A stretch of 64,000 nt of DNA from contig AP012044.1 of NCBI GenBank assembly GCA_000283575.1, positions 2,790,001-2,854,000 of the forward strand, written 5' to 3'. Numbering within the stretch: the first letter of the stretch is position 1; each line of letters opens with the position of its first letter. Made by a program: the position numbers and the translations under genes. This document shows positions 55,874 through 64,000 of this stretch, one piece after another. The notes under the pieces are model-generated. The model saw nothing but the letters and a program-made list of their open reading frames with translations. It was not told the DNA's origin and did no database searches. This DNA comes from Oscillibacter valericigenes Sjm18-20. GTDB taxonomy: Bacteria; Bacillota; Clostridia; Oscillospirales; Oscillospiraceae.

Positions 55874-56362
55874 AGTGCTCTAAAAAGCGTAGATGTAATT
55901 GACGACGGGTGTTTCACGTTTGCGCTTGTTTTTTTACAATGAGAGAGTAATTGTCCCGGCAAGGCGCTTTTGGAGCGAGACGTCCGATATAAAAACTGCC
56001 AGCTATCCCTTATCGTGAACATTCGATTAAGCAGGTTGAAATCCTTGCAGACTTTCACGTAACGAACTAAACTGAATCGCAATAAGCGCAAAAGGTGCTA
56101 AACGAGAAACCCAATCAGCCCCGGCGAGGGCATCATGTATCATGACCAAGGCGCAGACCTGATGGCTGCCGATATTGAGCTTTTCGGCATGGATATCTCG
56201 CTGCTCAACGCCATGAATCGGGGCAAGGTTCTTGCAGGCTTGAAGGCCTATCCGCTCTACGGTAGCCGCCACACCCATTTACTCGGACGTAATTCTTCTA
56301 TTCTCGACAATTAAAATGAAAAATGGTGAACTGCTTATATCCCCATGCAGAAGGTGATCGCC
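55874..56362. other. Gene-poor debris between element end and two-component system
   Basis: No intact gene is visible. One plus-strand stretch (56125-56280) could encode GIMYHDQGADLMAADIELFG then MDISLLNAMNRGKVLAGLKA, which looks protein-like, but has no start site and matches no family I know. The segment may be the remains of the deleted part of the first conjugative element. Confidence 0.3.
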
Positions 56363-56434
56363 ATGCTGCGTATTGCTGTTTGCGACAACCAGGCAAAAGA
56401 ACTGGAAATCATCAGCGAATACATAACAGAATAA
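56363..56434 (+). pseudogene. Stub of a second LytTR-type response regulator
   Basis: An ATG with AAGGTG upstream opens MLRIAVCDNQAKELEIISEY then ITE and a stop. This is the N-terminus of an AgrA-like receiver domain (compare MLHIAICDDMPQELE of the intact gene at 56513). After the stop WPDSPALDKV continues in frame briefly and then ends. One acidic residue of the DD pair is replaced by N. Confidence 0.65.
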
Positions 56435-56453
56435 TGGCCCGATTCACCCGCTC

Positions 56454-56482
56454 TCGACAAGGTTTGCGGTACATGATAAAAT
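56454..56482 (+). promoter_or_regulatory. Promoter of the two-component system
   Basis: TCGACA-17 nt-TAAAAT, about 30 nt before the response regulator start. Confidence 0.65.
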
Positions 56483-56512
56483 ATTCCATAGTCCACTGAG
56501 GAGGTGAACCCC

Positions 56513-57235
56513 ATGCTGCACATTGCCATCTGCGATGATATGCCACAGGAGCTTGAACGTGCTGGCAGTCTGCTAAAGAAATACGCCTGTGAGCATATGC
56601 ACGATGAAATAAAAACGGATTTCTTCTCCGCCCCTCTGGAACTGCTTACTCATGTGGCGGAAAAGGGCGGCTTTGATGTGCTGCTGCTTGATATCTATAT
56701 GCCGGGCATTATCGGTACGGAGGCGGCGCGGGAATTGCGAGCTATGGGTGACAAGTGCCAGATTATCTTTCTTACCACCTCGCGTGACCACGCGATAGAC
56801 GCTTTTTCACTGGATGCCGCACATTATCTGGTTAAGCCTTATTCCGAAAAAGAATTCTTTGCAGCGCTTGACAAGGTGATGGATAAGTTCATAAAAAAAG
56901 ACGAGATTTGTATTACAATCAAATCAACGGAGGGCATCAGCCGTGTGGATTTGAATAAGCTGGTATACGCCGAAACAGATAACCATGTTCAGAAATTATA
57001 TTTGTCAGATGGCAAAGTAATCAGTGTTCGCAAATCCTCAAGCGAGCTATTCGAATTGTTGGAAGAAGAACCGCGTTTTTACAAATGCGGCAGTACCTAT
57101 ATCATAAATATGGACTATATCGTTGAGCTTACATCCAGGAACGTCGCTTTCTCCACCGGAGCCAGAATTCCGATTCTCAGCCGAAAATACATGGAACTTA
57201 GAAAACTGTACATGGATTACAGCTGCAGCCGCTGA
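56513..57235 (+). CDS. LytTR family response regulator (AgrA-like)
   Basis: This 240-residue regulator has a receiver domain (LHIAICDDMPQELERAG with the acidic pair; phosphorylated Asp in VLLLDIYMPG; TS in FLTTSRDHA; KP in LVKPYSEKEFF) and a LytTR DNA-binding domain (ICITIKSTEGISRVDLNKLV, YAETDNHVQKLYLSDGKV, FYKCGSTYIINMDYI). The ATG at 56513 has AGGAGG eight bases upstream. It pairs with the GHKL histidine kinase 14 nt downstream. Confidence 0.95.
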   Translation: MLHIAICDDMPQELERAGSLLKKYACEHMHDEIKTDFFSAPLELLTHVAEKGGFDVLLLDIYMPGIIGTEAARELRAMGDKCQIIFLTTSRDHAIDAFSLDAAHYLVKPYSEKEFFAALDKVMDKFIKKDEICITIKSTEGISRVDLNKLVYAETDNHVQKLYLSDGKVISVRKSSSELFELLEEEPRFYKCGSTYIINMDYIVELTSRNVAFSTGARIPILSRKYMELRKLYMDYSCSR

Positions 57236-57249
57236 AAGGAGGGAGCCTT

Positions 57250-58575
57250 ATGCTTATACTGATAGTTGTGTTGGTGGTCCTTCGTTTTTTACAGACGGCG
57301 GCTTACATCGGCCTGTTTTTCTTTTCGCTGATCAAGCTGAAAGCGCCGAAAAAGAAACGAATTGCAATTACCGTTGTCATTTATATTGCGGTGGCCTTTG
57401 CCTATTGCGCCTTCCTTTTTGTGTATGGGCAGGAGCTGACGGAACGCCTGATTATCCCCGTCGAAATCGGGCTGTGTCTGATTCTGCTTCTCATCTGTTC
57501 CGCGGACAAATGGGTGGTATCTCTTTTTGTCATGTTTACTATGTTCAATTTGTACCTTGGCATATGCTACCTTTCGGATGTATGCGTCCCGTATGCCTCG
57601 CCGCTCAGCTATCAGATTCAGTATTTTATCTTCCGAACTGTGCTGTTCGGCGCGCTTTTGTTTTTCAATTTCAAATATCTGCGTCCTCGCTTCCACAGAC
57701 TGGTGGAGATTCTGGGAAAAGAGTGGCAATTCATCACTCTGGCCGCCTTCTTCTTCTACGTTATGGAGGCCGTTATTCTATATTGCCCGCGTTTTTACTG
57801 GCATGAGGCGGACAACCGCTGGTATCTCGTCGCAAGCTCTTATCTGGTGTTTTTCAGTGTCTACTGGCTGATCTTTCGATCAATCAGTGCAATTGTGGGA
57901 AAATATGAGGCTCAGGAGCGGGAAAGAATCCTTGCTCAGCAAAATAAGTTTTGGGAGGAACAGCTGGAGGAGCAGAAAAATGCCGTCAATGCTGCCCGCC
58001 GTGATCGCCATGATCTTCGCCATCACTACGACACGTTATTAGTGATGCTGGAGGGCGGAAAAACGCAGGAAGCCGTGTCTTATCTGACTGCACAGACACG
58101 GAGGACGGAAAGCGCAGTTCTGTCGGACGTTTGCGAGCATCCTGCGGCGAATGCCATCCTGTCAAGATGGGCGGCTCGGGCAAGGGAGAGCAGCATCAAA
58201 ACCGAAATACACGCGAGCCTTCCCGCCAATCTTCCGATGGACGAGGTCGCGCTGGCTGGCATTCTTGCCAACTCCTTTGAAAATGCCGTAGAGGGCTGTC
58301 TGCGTACACCTGAAGGCACGGTGAGATTTATCGCCGTAAATATCGCTTATTCCGTTTATAACGGAGCCGGAAAGCTTTACATCGTATTTGAAAACGCCTG
58401 CGCGGATAACATCGTCTTTGAAAGCGGCTTCCCGAAATCGGAGAAACCCGGCGGCGGGACCGGGACTAAGAGCATTGCCTACACCGCAGAAAGGTACAAC
58501 GGTATGGTTGAATATGCCGCTGAAAAGGGTATTTTCAGGACGCGCGTTTTGCTCCACCTGTCGCTGCAAGCCTGA
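57250..58575 (+). CDS. AgrC-like GHKL sensor histidine kinase
   Basis: This 441-residue kinase has about six membrane spans in residues 1-215, a coiled linker (AQERERILAQQNKFWEEQLE), the H-box RRDRHDLRHHYDTLLVML, an N-box ILANSFENAVEGC and a G-box GGGTGTKSIAYTAERY. This is the layout of peptide-sensing AgrC/ComD-type kinases. No agrB/agrD peptide-processing genes are visible nearby, so the signal is unknown. The SLH protein operon just downstream is a plausible target. Confidence 0.93.
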   Translation: MLILIVVLVVLRFLQTAAYIGLFFFSLIKLKAPKKKRIAITVVIYIAVAFAYCAFLFVYGQELTERLIIPVEIGLCLILLLICSADKWVVSLFVMFTMFNLYLGICYLSDVCVPYASPLSYQIQYFIFRTVLFGALLFFNFKYLRPRFHRLVEILGKEWQFITLAAFFFYVMEAVILYCPRFYWHEADNRWYLVASSYLVFFSVYWLIFRSISAIVGKYEAQERERILAQQNKFWEEQLEEQKNAVNAARRDRHDLRHHYDTLLVMLEGGKTQEAVSYLTAQTRRTESAVLSDVCEHPAANAILSRWAARARESSIKTEIHASLPANLPMDEVALAGILANSFENAVEGCLRTPEGTVRFIAVNIAYSVYNGAGKLYIVFENACADNIVFESGFPKSEKPGGGTGTKSIAYTAERYNGMVEYAAEKGIFRTRVLLHLSLQA

Positions 58576-58622
58576 AGAATCCGACAGAACTCGACATTTA
58601 CGCCAAATATCGTGCAATTACG

Positions 58623-58652
58623 CCACGGCCGGTTTTCGGCCGTGGTTTTTTT
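58623..58652 (+). terminator. Terminator of the two-component system
   Basis: CCACGGCCG pairs with CGGCCGTGG around GTTTT and is followed by seven T residues. Confidence 0.88.
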
Positions 58653-58698
58653 GTATAATTCATGCTAAGAAATTAGCTTTGAGGGAGTGATTTTGAAG

Positions 58699-58926
58699 AT
58701 GAGAGAACCTAGTGACAGAACCGAGGAGCGAGCATTGGCGGACGGCAGACTCGAAATCGCGCGTAATGACTTCTGCGACGCTTTCGAACAGGATGCCGAC
58801 CGGCTGTTCTCCGCCCGAGAGTGCTGGTACTGCAAGTATGGAGACTTCGGAATTTTCACCGAGCATCCCACCCAAAACGGCGTATGCAGATATAAGCCGA
58901 TAAAACAGGAGGAAGAGAACGAATGA
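58699..58926 (+). CDS. Small cysteine-containing protein preceding the SLH protein
   Basis: This 75-residue acidic protein reads MREPSDRTEERALADGRLEI with a core CWYCKYGDFG and a third cysteine in NGVCRYKP. The three cysteines suggest metal binding. Its stop overlaps the start of the SLH gene (ATGA), showing coupling. GAGGGAG lies 12 bases before the ATG; a TTG at 58693 or GTG at 58687 would sit closer. No family is recognised. Confidence 0.65.
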   Translation: MREPSDRTEERALADGRLEIARNDFCDAFEQDADRLFSARECWYCKYGDFGIFTEHPTQNGVCRYKPIKQEEENE

Positions 58927-61904
58927 AAAAGAGACTTTTAAGCATTCTGCTGACAGCATGCATGGTGTTGACCCTGCTGCCCACAGTTGCACTGGCGGCG
59001 GGCACAGGCGCGTTCACCGTCACGGGCGGGACATATGGAATGGATTACTCCTATGCAAGCAACACTCTGACTATTTTAACAAATACGGAAATTGCCATTG
59101 CAAACACAGATCCGGCTACGGCGACTACCGATAAAATCGTGGTCAGCTCGTCAGCTGGAGCGAACATCACCCTCGCCGGCGTGAACATCGATTTGAGCAG
59201 CGCAGACGGCGCGGCGTTCGACATTGCAAGCACCGCCGGCGAGGTAAATCTCATTCTTGCGGACGGCGCAACGAATACCCTCAAGAGCGGATTTTCTCGC
59301 GCCGGCCTGCAAAAGGACACCACGGCGGCAGGCACCATGCTGACCATCTCCGGGAACGGTACCCTTAACGCCAATGGCGGCTTCTATGCTGCTGGCATCG
59401 GCGGCGGCATAAGCGGCAGCGCCAGCAACATCGTCATCAGCGGCGGTACCGTCACCGCCAAAGGCGGCTTCGATGGCGCTGGCATCGGCGGCGGCGCTTA
59501 TGGCATCGGCAGCAACATCGTCATCAGCGGCGGCAATGTAAACGCGAGCTACATCGGCGGCGGCTATCTAGGCAGCGCCAGCAACATCGTCATCAGCGGC
59601 GGGAATGTAAACGCGAGCAGCATCGGCGCAACGCCAACAAACAGCGACGGCATAAGCGTCTATAAAACCACCTTCACTGTGCCAAACGACACGGCTGGCG
59701 GCACGGACGTCAGCGCCATGACCTTTACCAGCGGCGGAAGCAATTACACATATGGCATGACAGATGCAAAGAGCATCCTTGACAGCGGCAGCGGCAAGGT
59801 CTATGTCTATCTCCCCGAGGGCGCGGCAACCGCCACCTATGACGGCACGACTTATGCCGCAACTGTCACAACCGACGGCTCGGCGGTGTTTGCAGTGCCG
59901 GACCCGGATATCGCGACAGTCGCAGCGGCGGAAACGGCGGCAGCGGGCGCAACCTACGCGGATACCACTCAGGCGGCCTGCACGACTGAGGCTGCCGTAC
60001 AGACATATATAAAAGGCATTGCGGAGACAGCGGTGAACGACAGCAGCGTTACGGTTACGGTTACCGGCACCTACACCGCGCCTACCGCGGGAACCTCCAC
60101 AGACGCGGACGGGACAAACGGCAGCTACGTCTTTACGGTCACCGTTTCCAAGGGCTCGCAGAGCCAGACCACTGGGTCGAAAACCATCGCCATCACGGCA
60201 ACGGCGTGGGGCGCCACCAGCTCCCTCAATTTGACCGGCGTGGGCTGTGATGTAGCCGCCGGAAAGCTCACCGGCACCACGGCAAACATGGAATACCAAG
60301 TTGCTGACGGCGTCTGGACAATTTGTACCGCTCCGGACACTTCCGACGTCGTTTTTTCAGCGGGTGCCGTCAAGGTTCGCCAGACGGACGAAACGACAAA
60401 TGAACGCACCGTTATCACCATTGAGGCTCCGGCGGCGTCCAGCGCTCCGACTCTTCTAAGCAAGACCTCCGGCAGTGTGACGCTGACCGATGTGACTGGC
60501 TATGAATATTCCAAGGACGGCGGCGTGACCTGGCAGGACAGCAACAGCTTTTTCGGCCTGAGCAGCAGCACCGCATACAGCTTTGTGGCCCGGATCAAGG
60601 CCACCGCCACGACGCTTCCCGGCACCGTCAGCACGGTGCTTGCCGTCACGACAAGCGCTGTGTCCTCCGGTGACGGCACAGGTTCCGGTAGCGGAAGCTC
60701 GACCTCCGGTACCGGTGCACCAGTCATTGTAGACGGAAAAACCGAGAACATCGGCGCGGAGAAGAAATCCGGTGACACGACTACCGTTACCGTTGATCAG
60801 TCGAAGCTCAGTGATCATATCGGCGGCGCTTCATCCGGCTCCTCTGTGGTGGTGCCGGTGAGCGAAAACGGCTCCGCCACGGCTTCCCTTGTGGTGAAAA
60901 ACATCGAGGACATGGCGGCGAAGGGCATGACGCTCGCCGTACAGACCGGAAGCGTGGCGTATAACCTGAACACCTCGGCAATCGACACGGCCGCGCTGGC
61001 GGCGGCTTTTCCCGGCGCGGACATGAGCACGGTTCCCTTCGACGTGACCATTGCGAACAGCTCTGTCAGCGTCGAGGGCGAAACACTGGTGCTCTCCCCG
61101 GTGGAGTTTACCGTCACCGCGACTTATAACGGCAAAACCGTCGGTGTGGACACCTTCTCGGCCTACATCGACCGCGTGATCGAGGTCACGGCGGAGCAGG
61201 CGGCAAAAATCACCACGGCGGTGGTGGTAAACGCCGACGGCAGTACCCGCCATGTACCAACAAACGTCATTGAAAAAGACGGCAAGTATTACGCGATCAT
61301 CAATTCCCGCACAAACAGCACCTACGCGCTGATTCAAAACGAAGTGACCTTTGCTGATGCCTCTGGGGAATGGTATGAAGCGGCAGTCAATGAAATGGGT
61401 AGCCGTAAGATTATTGAAGGACGAAGCGCCTCCGTCTTTGACGGAGAGGCGAGCATCACAAGGGCCGAGTTTGCAGCAATCCTTGTTCGGGCCCTGGGAC
61501 TTCCGGCGGACGGTACAAGCAGTTTTTCCGATGTCTCCGCTGACGCATGGTATACCGGTGCGGTAGCCACAGCGGTACAGTACGGATTGACCAAAGGAAA
61601 AGACAATAACCGCTTCGACCCCAACGCAAATATAACCCGGCAGGAAGCCATGCTCATGCTGCAAAGGGCGGCGGCGCTCACGGAATTTACCGGAACAAGC
61701 GGTAATCTGGACAGCTTTGCAGACGCAGACAGCGTAGGTGACTGGGCGGAAGGCGCGGCGAAATGGAGCATCGGAAGCGGCCTCATTCAAGGCTCGGATG
61801 GAAAACTGAACCCCACAGCCAACATCACCCGCGCCGAGAGCGCGACCATTATCCTCCGCCTGCTGCAAAAGGCAGGATTGGTGGACGTGCGAAGTAAGGC
61901 CTAA
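58923..61904 (+). CDS. S-layer homology (SLH) surface protein with repetitive beta-helix region
   Basis: This 993-residue secreted protein has a signal peptide (MKKRLLSILLTACMVLTLLP ending VALAAG) and a beta-helix-like region with repeats of SNIVISGGNVNAS and AGIGGG (about residues 150-235). Thr/Ala/Ser-rich domains follow with a low-complexity linker GDGTGSGSGSSTSGTG near 585. Two or three C-terminal SLH modules begin near residue 815 (ASITRAEFAAILVRALGLP, ANITRQEAMLMLQRAAALTE, ANITRAESATIILRLLQKAG). SLH domains bind pyruvylated wall polymers. The gene is coupled to the small protein before it. Confidence 0.93.
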   Translation: MKKRLLSILLTACMVLTLLPTVALAAGTGAFTVTGGTYGMDYSYASNTLTILTNTEIAIANTDPATATTDKIVVSSSAGANITLAGVNIDLSSADGAAFDIASTAGEVNLILADGATNTLKSGFSRAGLQKDTTAAGTMLTISGNGTLNANGGFYAAGIGGGISGSASNIVISGGTVTAKGGFDGAGIGGGAYGIGSNIVISGGNVNASYIGGGYLGSASNIVISGGNVNASSIGATPTNSDGISVYKTTFTVPNDTAGGTDVSAMTFTSGGSNYTYGMTDAKSILDSGSGKVYVYLPEGAATATYDGTTYAATVTTDGSAVFAVPDPDIATVAAAETAAAGATYADTTQAACTTEAAVQTYIKGIAETAVNDSSVTVTVTGTYTAPTAGTSTDADGTNGSYVFTVTVSKGSQSQTTGSKTIAITATAWGATSSLNLTGVGCDVAAGKLTGTTANMEYQVADGVWTICTAPDTSDVVFSAGAVKVRQTDETTNERTVITIEAPAASSAPTLLSKTSGSVTLTDVTGYEYSKDGGVTWQDSNSFFGLSSSTAYSFVARIKATATTLPGTVSTVLAVTTSAVSSGDGTGSGSGSSTSGTGAPVIVDGKTENIGAEKKSGDTTTVTVDQSKLSDHIGGASSGSSVVVPVSENGSATASLVVKNIEDMAAKGMTLAVQTGSVAYNLNTSAIDTAALAAAFPGADMSTVPFDVTIANSSVSVEGETLVLSPVEFTVTATYNGKTVGVDTFSAYIDRVIEVTAEQAAKITTAVVVNADGSTRHVPTNVIEKDGKYYAIINSRTNSTYALIQNEVTFADASGEWYEAAVNEMGSRKIIEGRSASVFDGEASITRAEFAAILVRALGLPADGTSSFSDVSADAWYTGAVATAVQYGLTKGKDNNRFDPNANITRQEAMLMLQRAAALTEFTGTSGNLDSFADADSVGDWAEGAAKWSIGSGLIQGSDGKLNPTANITRAESATIILRLLQKAGLVDVRSKA

Positions 61905-62040
61905 GATGGATTTGGTCTGGCATAAGCAGGACTATTGAGTAAATCCATTTATAGAATGGCAATCTGCTTTCACGACTTGCCCCAAAGGACAACCCCTTAT
62001 GTTCCGTTGACGACAAGTGCACAATCCGAAACCAGCGTCC

Positions 62041-62090
62041 AGGCATATTACACAATTGTGTCTAATTTTAATTGTGTAATATGCCTTTTC
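62041..62090 (+). terminator. Terminator downstream of the SLH gene
   Basis: AGGCATATTACACAATT pairs perfectly (17 bp) with AATTGTGTAATATGCCT, followed by TTTTC. The stretch 61905-62040 shows nothing else. Confidence 0.8.
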
Positions 62091-62137
62091 AAATTAAGAA
62101 AACACGCTGGAAATCAATTCGAAGTGAGGTGAAAAGC

Positions 62138-62176
62138 ATGAAAAAAGAGTTGCGTAAGTGTGCCCGTACGGTATAA
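62138..62176 (+). pseudogene. 5' end of a gene interrupted by the second element end
   Basis: An ATG with GAGGTG six bases upstream opens MKKELRKCARTV and stops in the element-end repeat. About the first seven codons lie before the repeat starts at 62158. The excellent start site suggests that a real gene was split here; its remainder should lie at the far end of the inserted element, beyond the window. Confidence 0.5.
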
Positions 62177-62399
62177 TTACGACAAACCGGAAAAGCCCGA
62201 TGTATCAATGGTTTGATGGTCTCCCACCTGCTTTTTCATCCTTTTCCAAAATGAAAAAGAAGCTCACGAAAGTCGTAAAAACGAGGGGGTGTTACGTTAG
62301 CGACAAAAATTGAATATCGTCAGCAGCGGCATCAAGCATTATGTTTGCCGCTGCGCCTGAGGGCGTTTCTTCTTGAAAAAGATGGAACGCCCTTTTTTC
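62158..62399 (+). repeat. Element-end repeat, copy 2 (intact conjugative-element left end)
   Basis: Begins GTGTGCCCGTACGG like copy 1. It holds ATCAA/TTGAT, CTTTTTCAT/ATGAAAAAG (62232-62259), GCAGCGGCA/TGCCGCTGC (about 62323-62354) and a terminator GGGCGTTTC/GAACGCCC with six T residues (62360-62398). parB starts 25 nt later. Confidence 0.88.
62360..62398 (+). terminator. Terminator-like hairpin immediately upstream of parB
   Basis: The stem GAGGGCGTTTC/GAACGCCC with a T6 run lies 25 nt before the parB ATG. It could attenuate transcription entering the element. Confidence 0.7.
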
Positions 62400-62423
62400 A
62401 TACCCAAAATCAGGAGGTATTTT

Positions 62424-63335
62424 ATGGCAGACAGTACCACCCCGGAGAAACGGGGCAAGAAAGCGACGCAGACCAAACCGCCTGCCGCCCATGCTGCGGA
62501 GGAACGGATCGTGTCGCTCCCGTTGGCCGAGCTTCACCCATTCCCTAATCACCCCTTCAAGGTGCGGGATGACGAAGCCATGCAGGAGACCGCCGAGAGC
62601 ATCAAGCAGTACGGCGTTCTCGTTCCGGCCATTGTCCGTCCGCGTGAGGAGGGCGGCTATGAAATCGTCGCCGGGCATCGGCGTAAACACGCCTGTGAGT
62701 TGGCGGGGCTGGAAACTATGCCCGTCATTGTCCGCAATCTGGATGCGGATGCCGCTACGATCATCATGGTGGATTCCAATTTGCAGCGCGAAAACATTTT
62801 GCCCAGCGAACGCGCACAGGCGTACAAGATGAAGCTGGAGGCGATTAAACACCAAGGAGCGAGACATGACATCACTTCGGCGCAAGTTGCACCGAAGTTA
62901 AGCACAGAACAAATTGGTGATGCAGAGGGCATCAGCAAAGATACTGTGAAACGTTATATCCGCCTGACCGAGCTTGCCCCGGAGCTTCAGCAGATGGTGG
63001 ACGATAAGAAAATTGCCATGACGCCCGCCGTGGAGCTTTCCTACCTGAAGCCGGAAGAACAGGCCCTGTTGCTGGAGACTATCGACAGCGAACAGACTAC
63101 CCCTTCTCTCTCACAGGCGCAGCGCATAAAAAAGCTCTCGCAGGAGGGCAAATTGAACGACGACACCATGCTGGATATTCTTTCGGAGGAAAAGAAGCCG
63201 CCCCGCAACGATCTTCTGTTATCCGGCGAAAAGCTCCGCAAATACTTTCCGCGCTCCTATACCCCGCAGAAGATGGAAGAAACCATTTTGAAGCTGCTGG
63301 ACGCATGGATGCGCAGGCGTCAGCAAGAGAGGTGA
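62424..63335 (+). CDS. parB: ParB/Spo0J-family partition protein of a conjugative element
   Basis: This 303-residue protein has the ParB N-terminal domain (VSLPLAELHPFPNHPFKVRD, IVRPREEGGYEIVAGHRRKH, the CTPase box, and LQRENILPSERAQAYKMKLE) and the central helix-turn-helix (KLSTEQIGDAEGISKDTVKR YIRLTELAPELQQ, shown in two parts). It starts at an ATG with AGGAGGT upstream. In Tn1549-like conjugative elements a ParB-like gene followed by a replication gene opens the module, as here, and no parA is adjacent on the left. Confidence 0.93.
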   Translation: MADSTTPEKRGKKATQTKPPAAHAAEERIVSLPLAELHPFPNHPFKVRDDEAMQETAESIKQYGVLVPAIVRPREEGGYEIVAGHRRKHACELAGLETMPVIVRNLDADAATIIMVDSNLQRENILPSERAQAYKMKLEAIKHQGARHDITSAQVAPKLSTEQIGDAEGISKDTVKRYIRLTELAPELQQMVDDKKIAMTPAVELSYLKPEEQALLLETIDSEQTTPSLSQAQRIKKLSQEGKLNDDTMLDILSEEKKPPRNDLLLSGEKLRKYFPRSYTPQKMEETILKLLDAWMRRRQQER

Positions 63336-63342
63336 ACAAAAA

Positions 63343-64000
63343 ATGGCCGTCTTTCGTGTAGAGAAAAGCCGGGATTACACAGTCATGTCCAACTACCATT
63401 TGCGGGATAAGGGGCTTTCGCTGAAAGCAAAAGGACTGCTCTCGCAAATGCTGTCTCTGCCGGAGGATTGGGATTACACGCTGTCAGGGCTTTCCCACAT
63501 TAACCGGGAAAGCAAAGACGCGATACGTTCCGCCGTCAACGAACTGGAGGCAGCGGGCTACATCCAGCGGCACCAGACCACGGATGCCAGCGGCAAATTC
63601 AGCGGCAACGAATACGTCATCCATGAAAGCCCCGTCACGTCCGAACCGTCGTTGGAAAAGCCGTCGTCGGGAAAACCGACAACGGATAATCCGTCAACGG
63701 GAAAACCGTCGTCGGAAAATCCAACGCAATTAAATATAGATATAACAAATACTCAAAAACAAAATACGGATGTATCAAGTACCGATTCCATTCCTTTCTT
63801 TTCCGAAGAAACGACAGCGTGGCTGCCGGAAGCGAACCGAAGGGAAACGGACGCGCAAATGATGGATTCTTATCGGGAGCTGATACGGGAGAACATCGAA
63901 TACGACATTCTGCTGCACGATATGCCGGACGACAAAGACCGCCTGGATGAAATCGTCGAGCTGATGACCGAGACCGTCTGCTCCAAGCGCAAGTACATCC
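63343..64000 (+). CDS. Replication initiator-like protein (DUF6017-type), 3' end outside window
   Basis: The first 219 residues are visible. The N-terminal winged-helix region reads MAVFRVEKSRDYTVMSNYHL, then SLKAKGLLSQMLSLPEDWDY and KDAIRSAVNELEAAGYIQRH. A Ser/Pro/Thr-rich linker with KPSSGKPTTDNPS repeats follows. The DUF6017 block YRELIRENIEYDILLHDMPD begins near residue 175. It starts eight bases after parB. Such proteins are regularly the second gene of Tn1549/CTn-type elements. Confidence 0.9.
   Translation, partial: MAVFRVEKSRDYTVMSNYHLRDKGLSLKAKGLLSQMLSLPEDWDYTLSGLSHINRESKDAIRSAVNELEAAGYIQRHQTTDASGKFSGNEYVIHESPVTSEPSLEKPSSGKPTTDNPSTGKPSSENPTQLNIDITNTQKQNTDVSSTDSIPFFSEETTAWLPEANRRETDAQMMDSYRELIRENIEYDILLHDMPDDKDRLDEIVELMTETVCSKRKYI

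Noticed and set aside
59420-59620. Short repeated DNA units considered as a CRISPR-like or mobile repeat
   Set aside because: They encode in-frame SNIVISGGNVNAS protein repeats of the SLH protein.

Overview
The window looks like part of the chromosome of a GC-rich anaerobic Firmicute, most likely a gut member of the class Clostridia (Oscillospiraceae-like). The evidence is an [FeFe]-hydrogenase pair, Firmicute-type operons (yhbY-nadD-lcp-rsfS, smc-ftsY-rph-rdgB), a T-box leader in front of leuS, AGGAGG-type ribosome binding sites throughout, and Tn1549/CTn-like conjugative genes at the right end. The genus is an inference; no rRNA is present.

Positions 1-48,200 are conserved core. From the left: a partial M29 aminopeptidase, a YihY membrane protein, a MoxR-type ATPase/VWA protein pair, a two-gene hydrogenase operon (an NfnB/GltD-like flavoprotein and HydA), ridA, rpoB-rpoC on their own promoter, dsdA with two small membrane proteins, a chemoreceptor with a sigma-28-like promoter, ychF behind a structured leader, a glycosyltransferase, T-box-leuS, and the operon yhbY - nadD/yqeK fusion - lcp - rsfS. 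Next comes smc - decayed zinc-ribbon gene - small membrane protein - ftsY - two small proteins - rph - rdgB. Then follow two small regulator loci, tepA, proB-proA-proC, and a VTC domain / DUF4956 / Cthe_2159-like surface locus.

Positions 48,200-55,650 are an accessory region around a tRNA-Pro gene. It holds a partial second copy of that tRNA, an AT-rich MATE exporter behind an attenuator-like leader, several broken genes (a conjugative-element ORF, a frameshifted peptide deformylase, a GNAT stub), and a convergent pair: an unrecognised 387-residue protein with a HEPN-like RNxxAH motif and a C5 cytosine methyltransferase. The pair shares one perfect 55-nt hairpin, and it is my best candidate for an undescribed defence or restriction-like system.

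Positions 55,633-64,000 are mobile-element territory. An integrase gene is cut at its HTFAT motif by a sequence that recurs at 62,158 (about 240 bp, similar but diverged, with differently sequenced stems at the same position). Between the copies lie a LytTR/AgrC-like two-component system, a stub of a second response regulator, and a 993-residue S-layer-homology protein with a small partner. The second copy interrupts another small gene and leads into parB and a DUF6017-type replication gene that runs off the window. I read this as two related conjugative-element left ends, the left one damaged.
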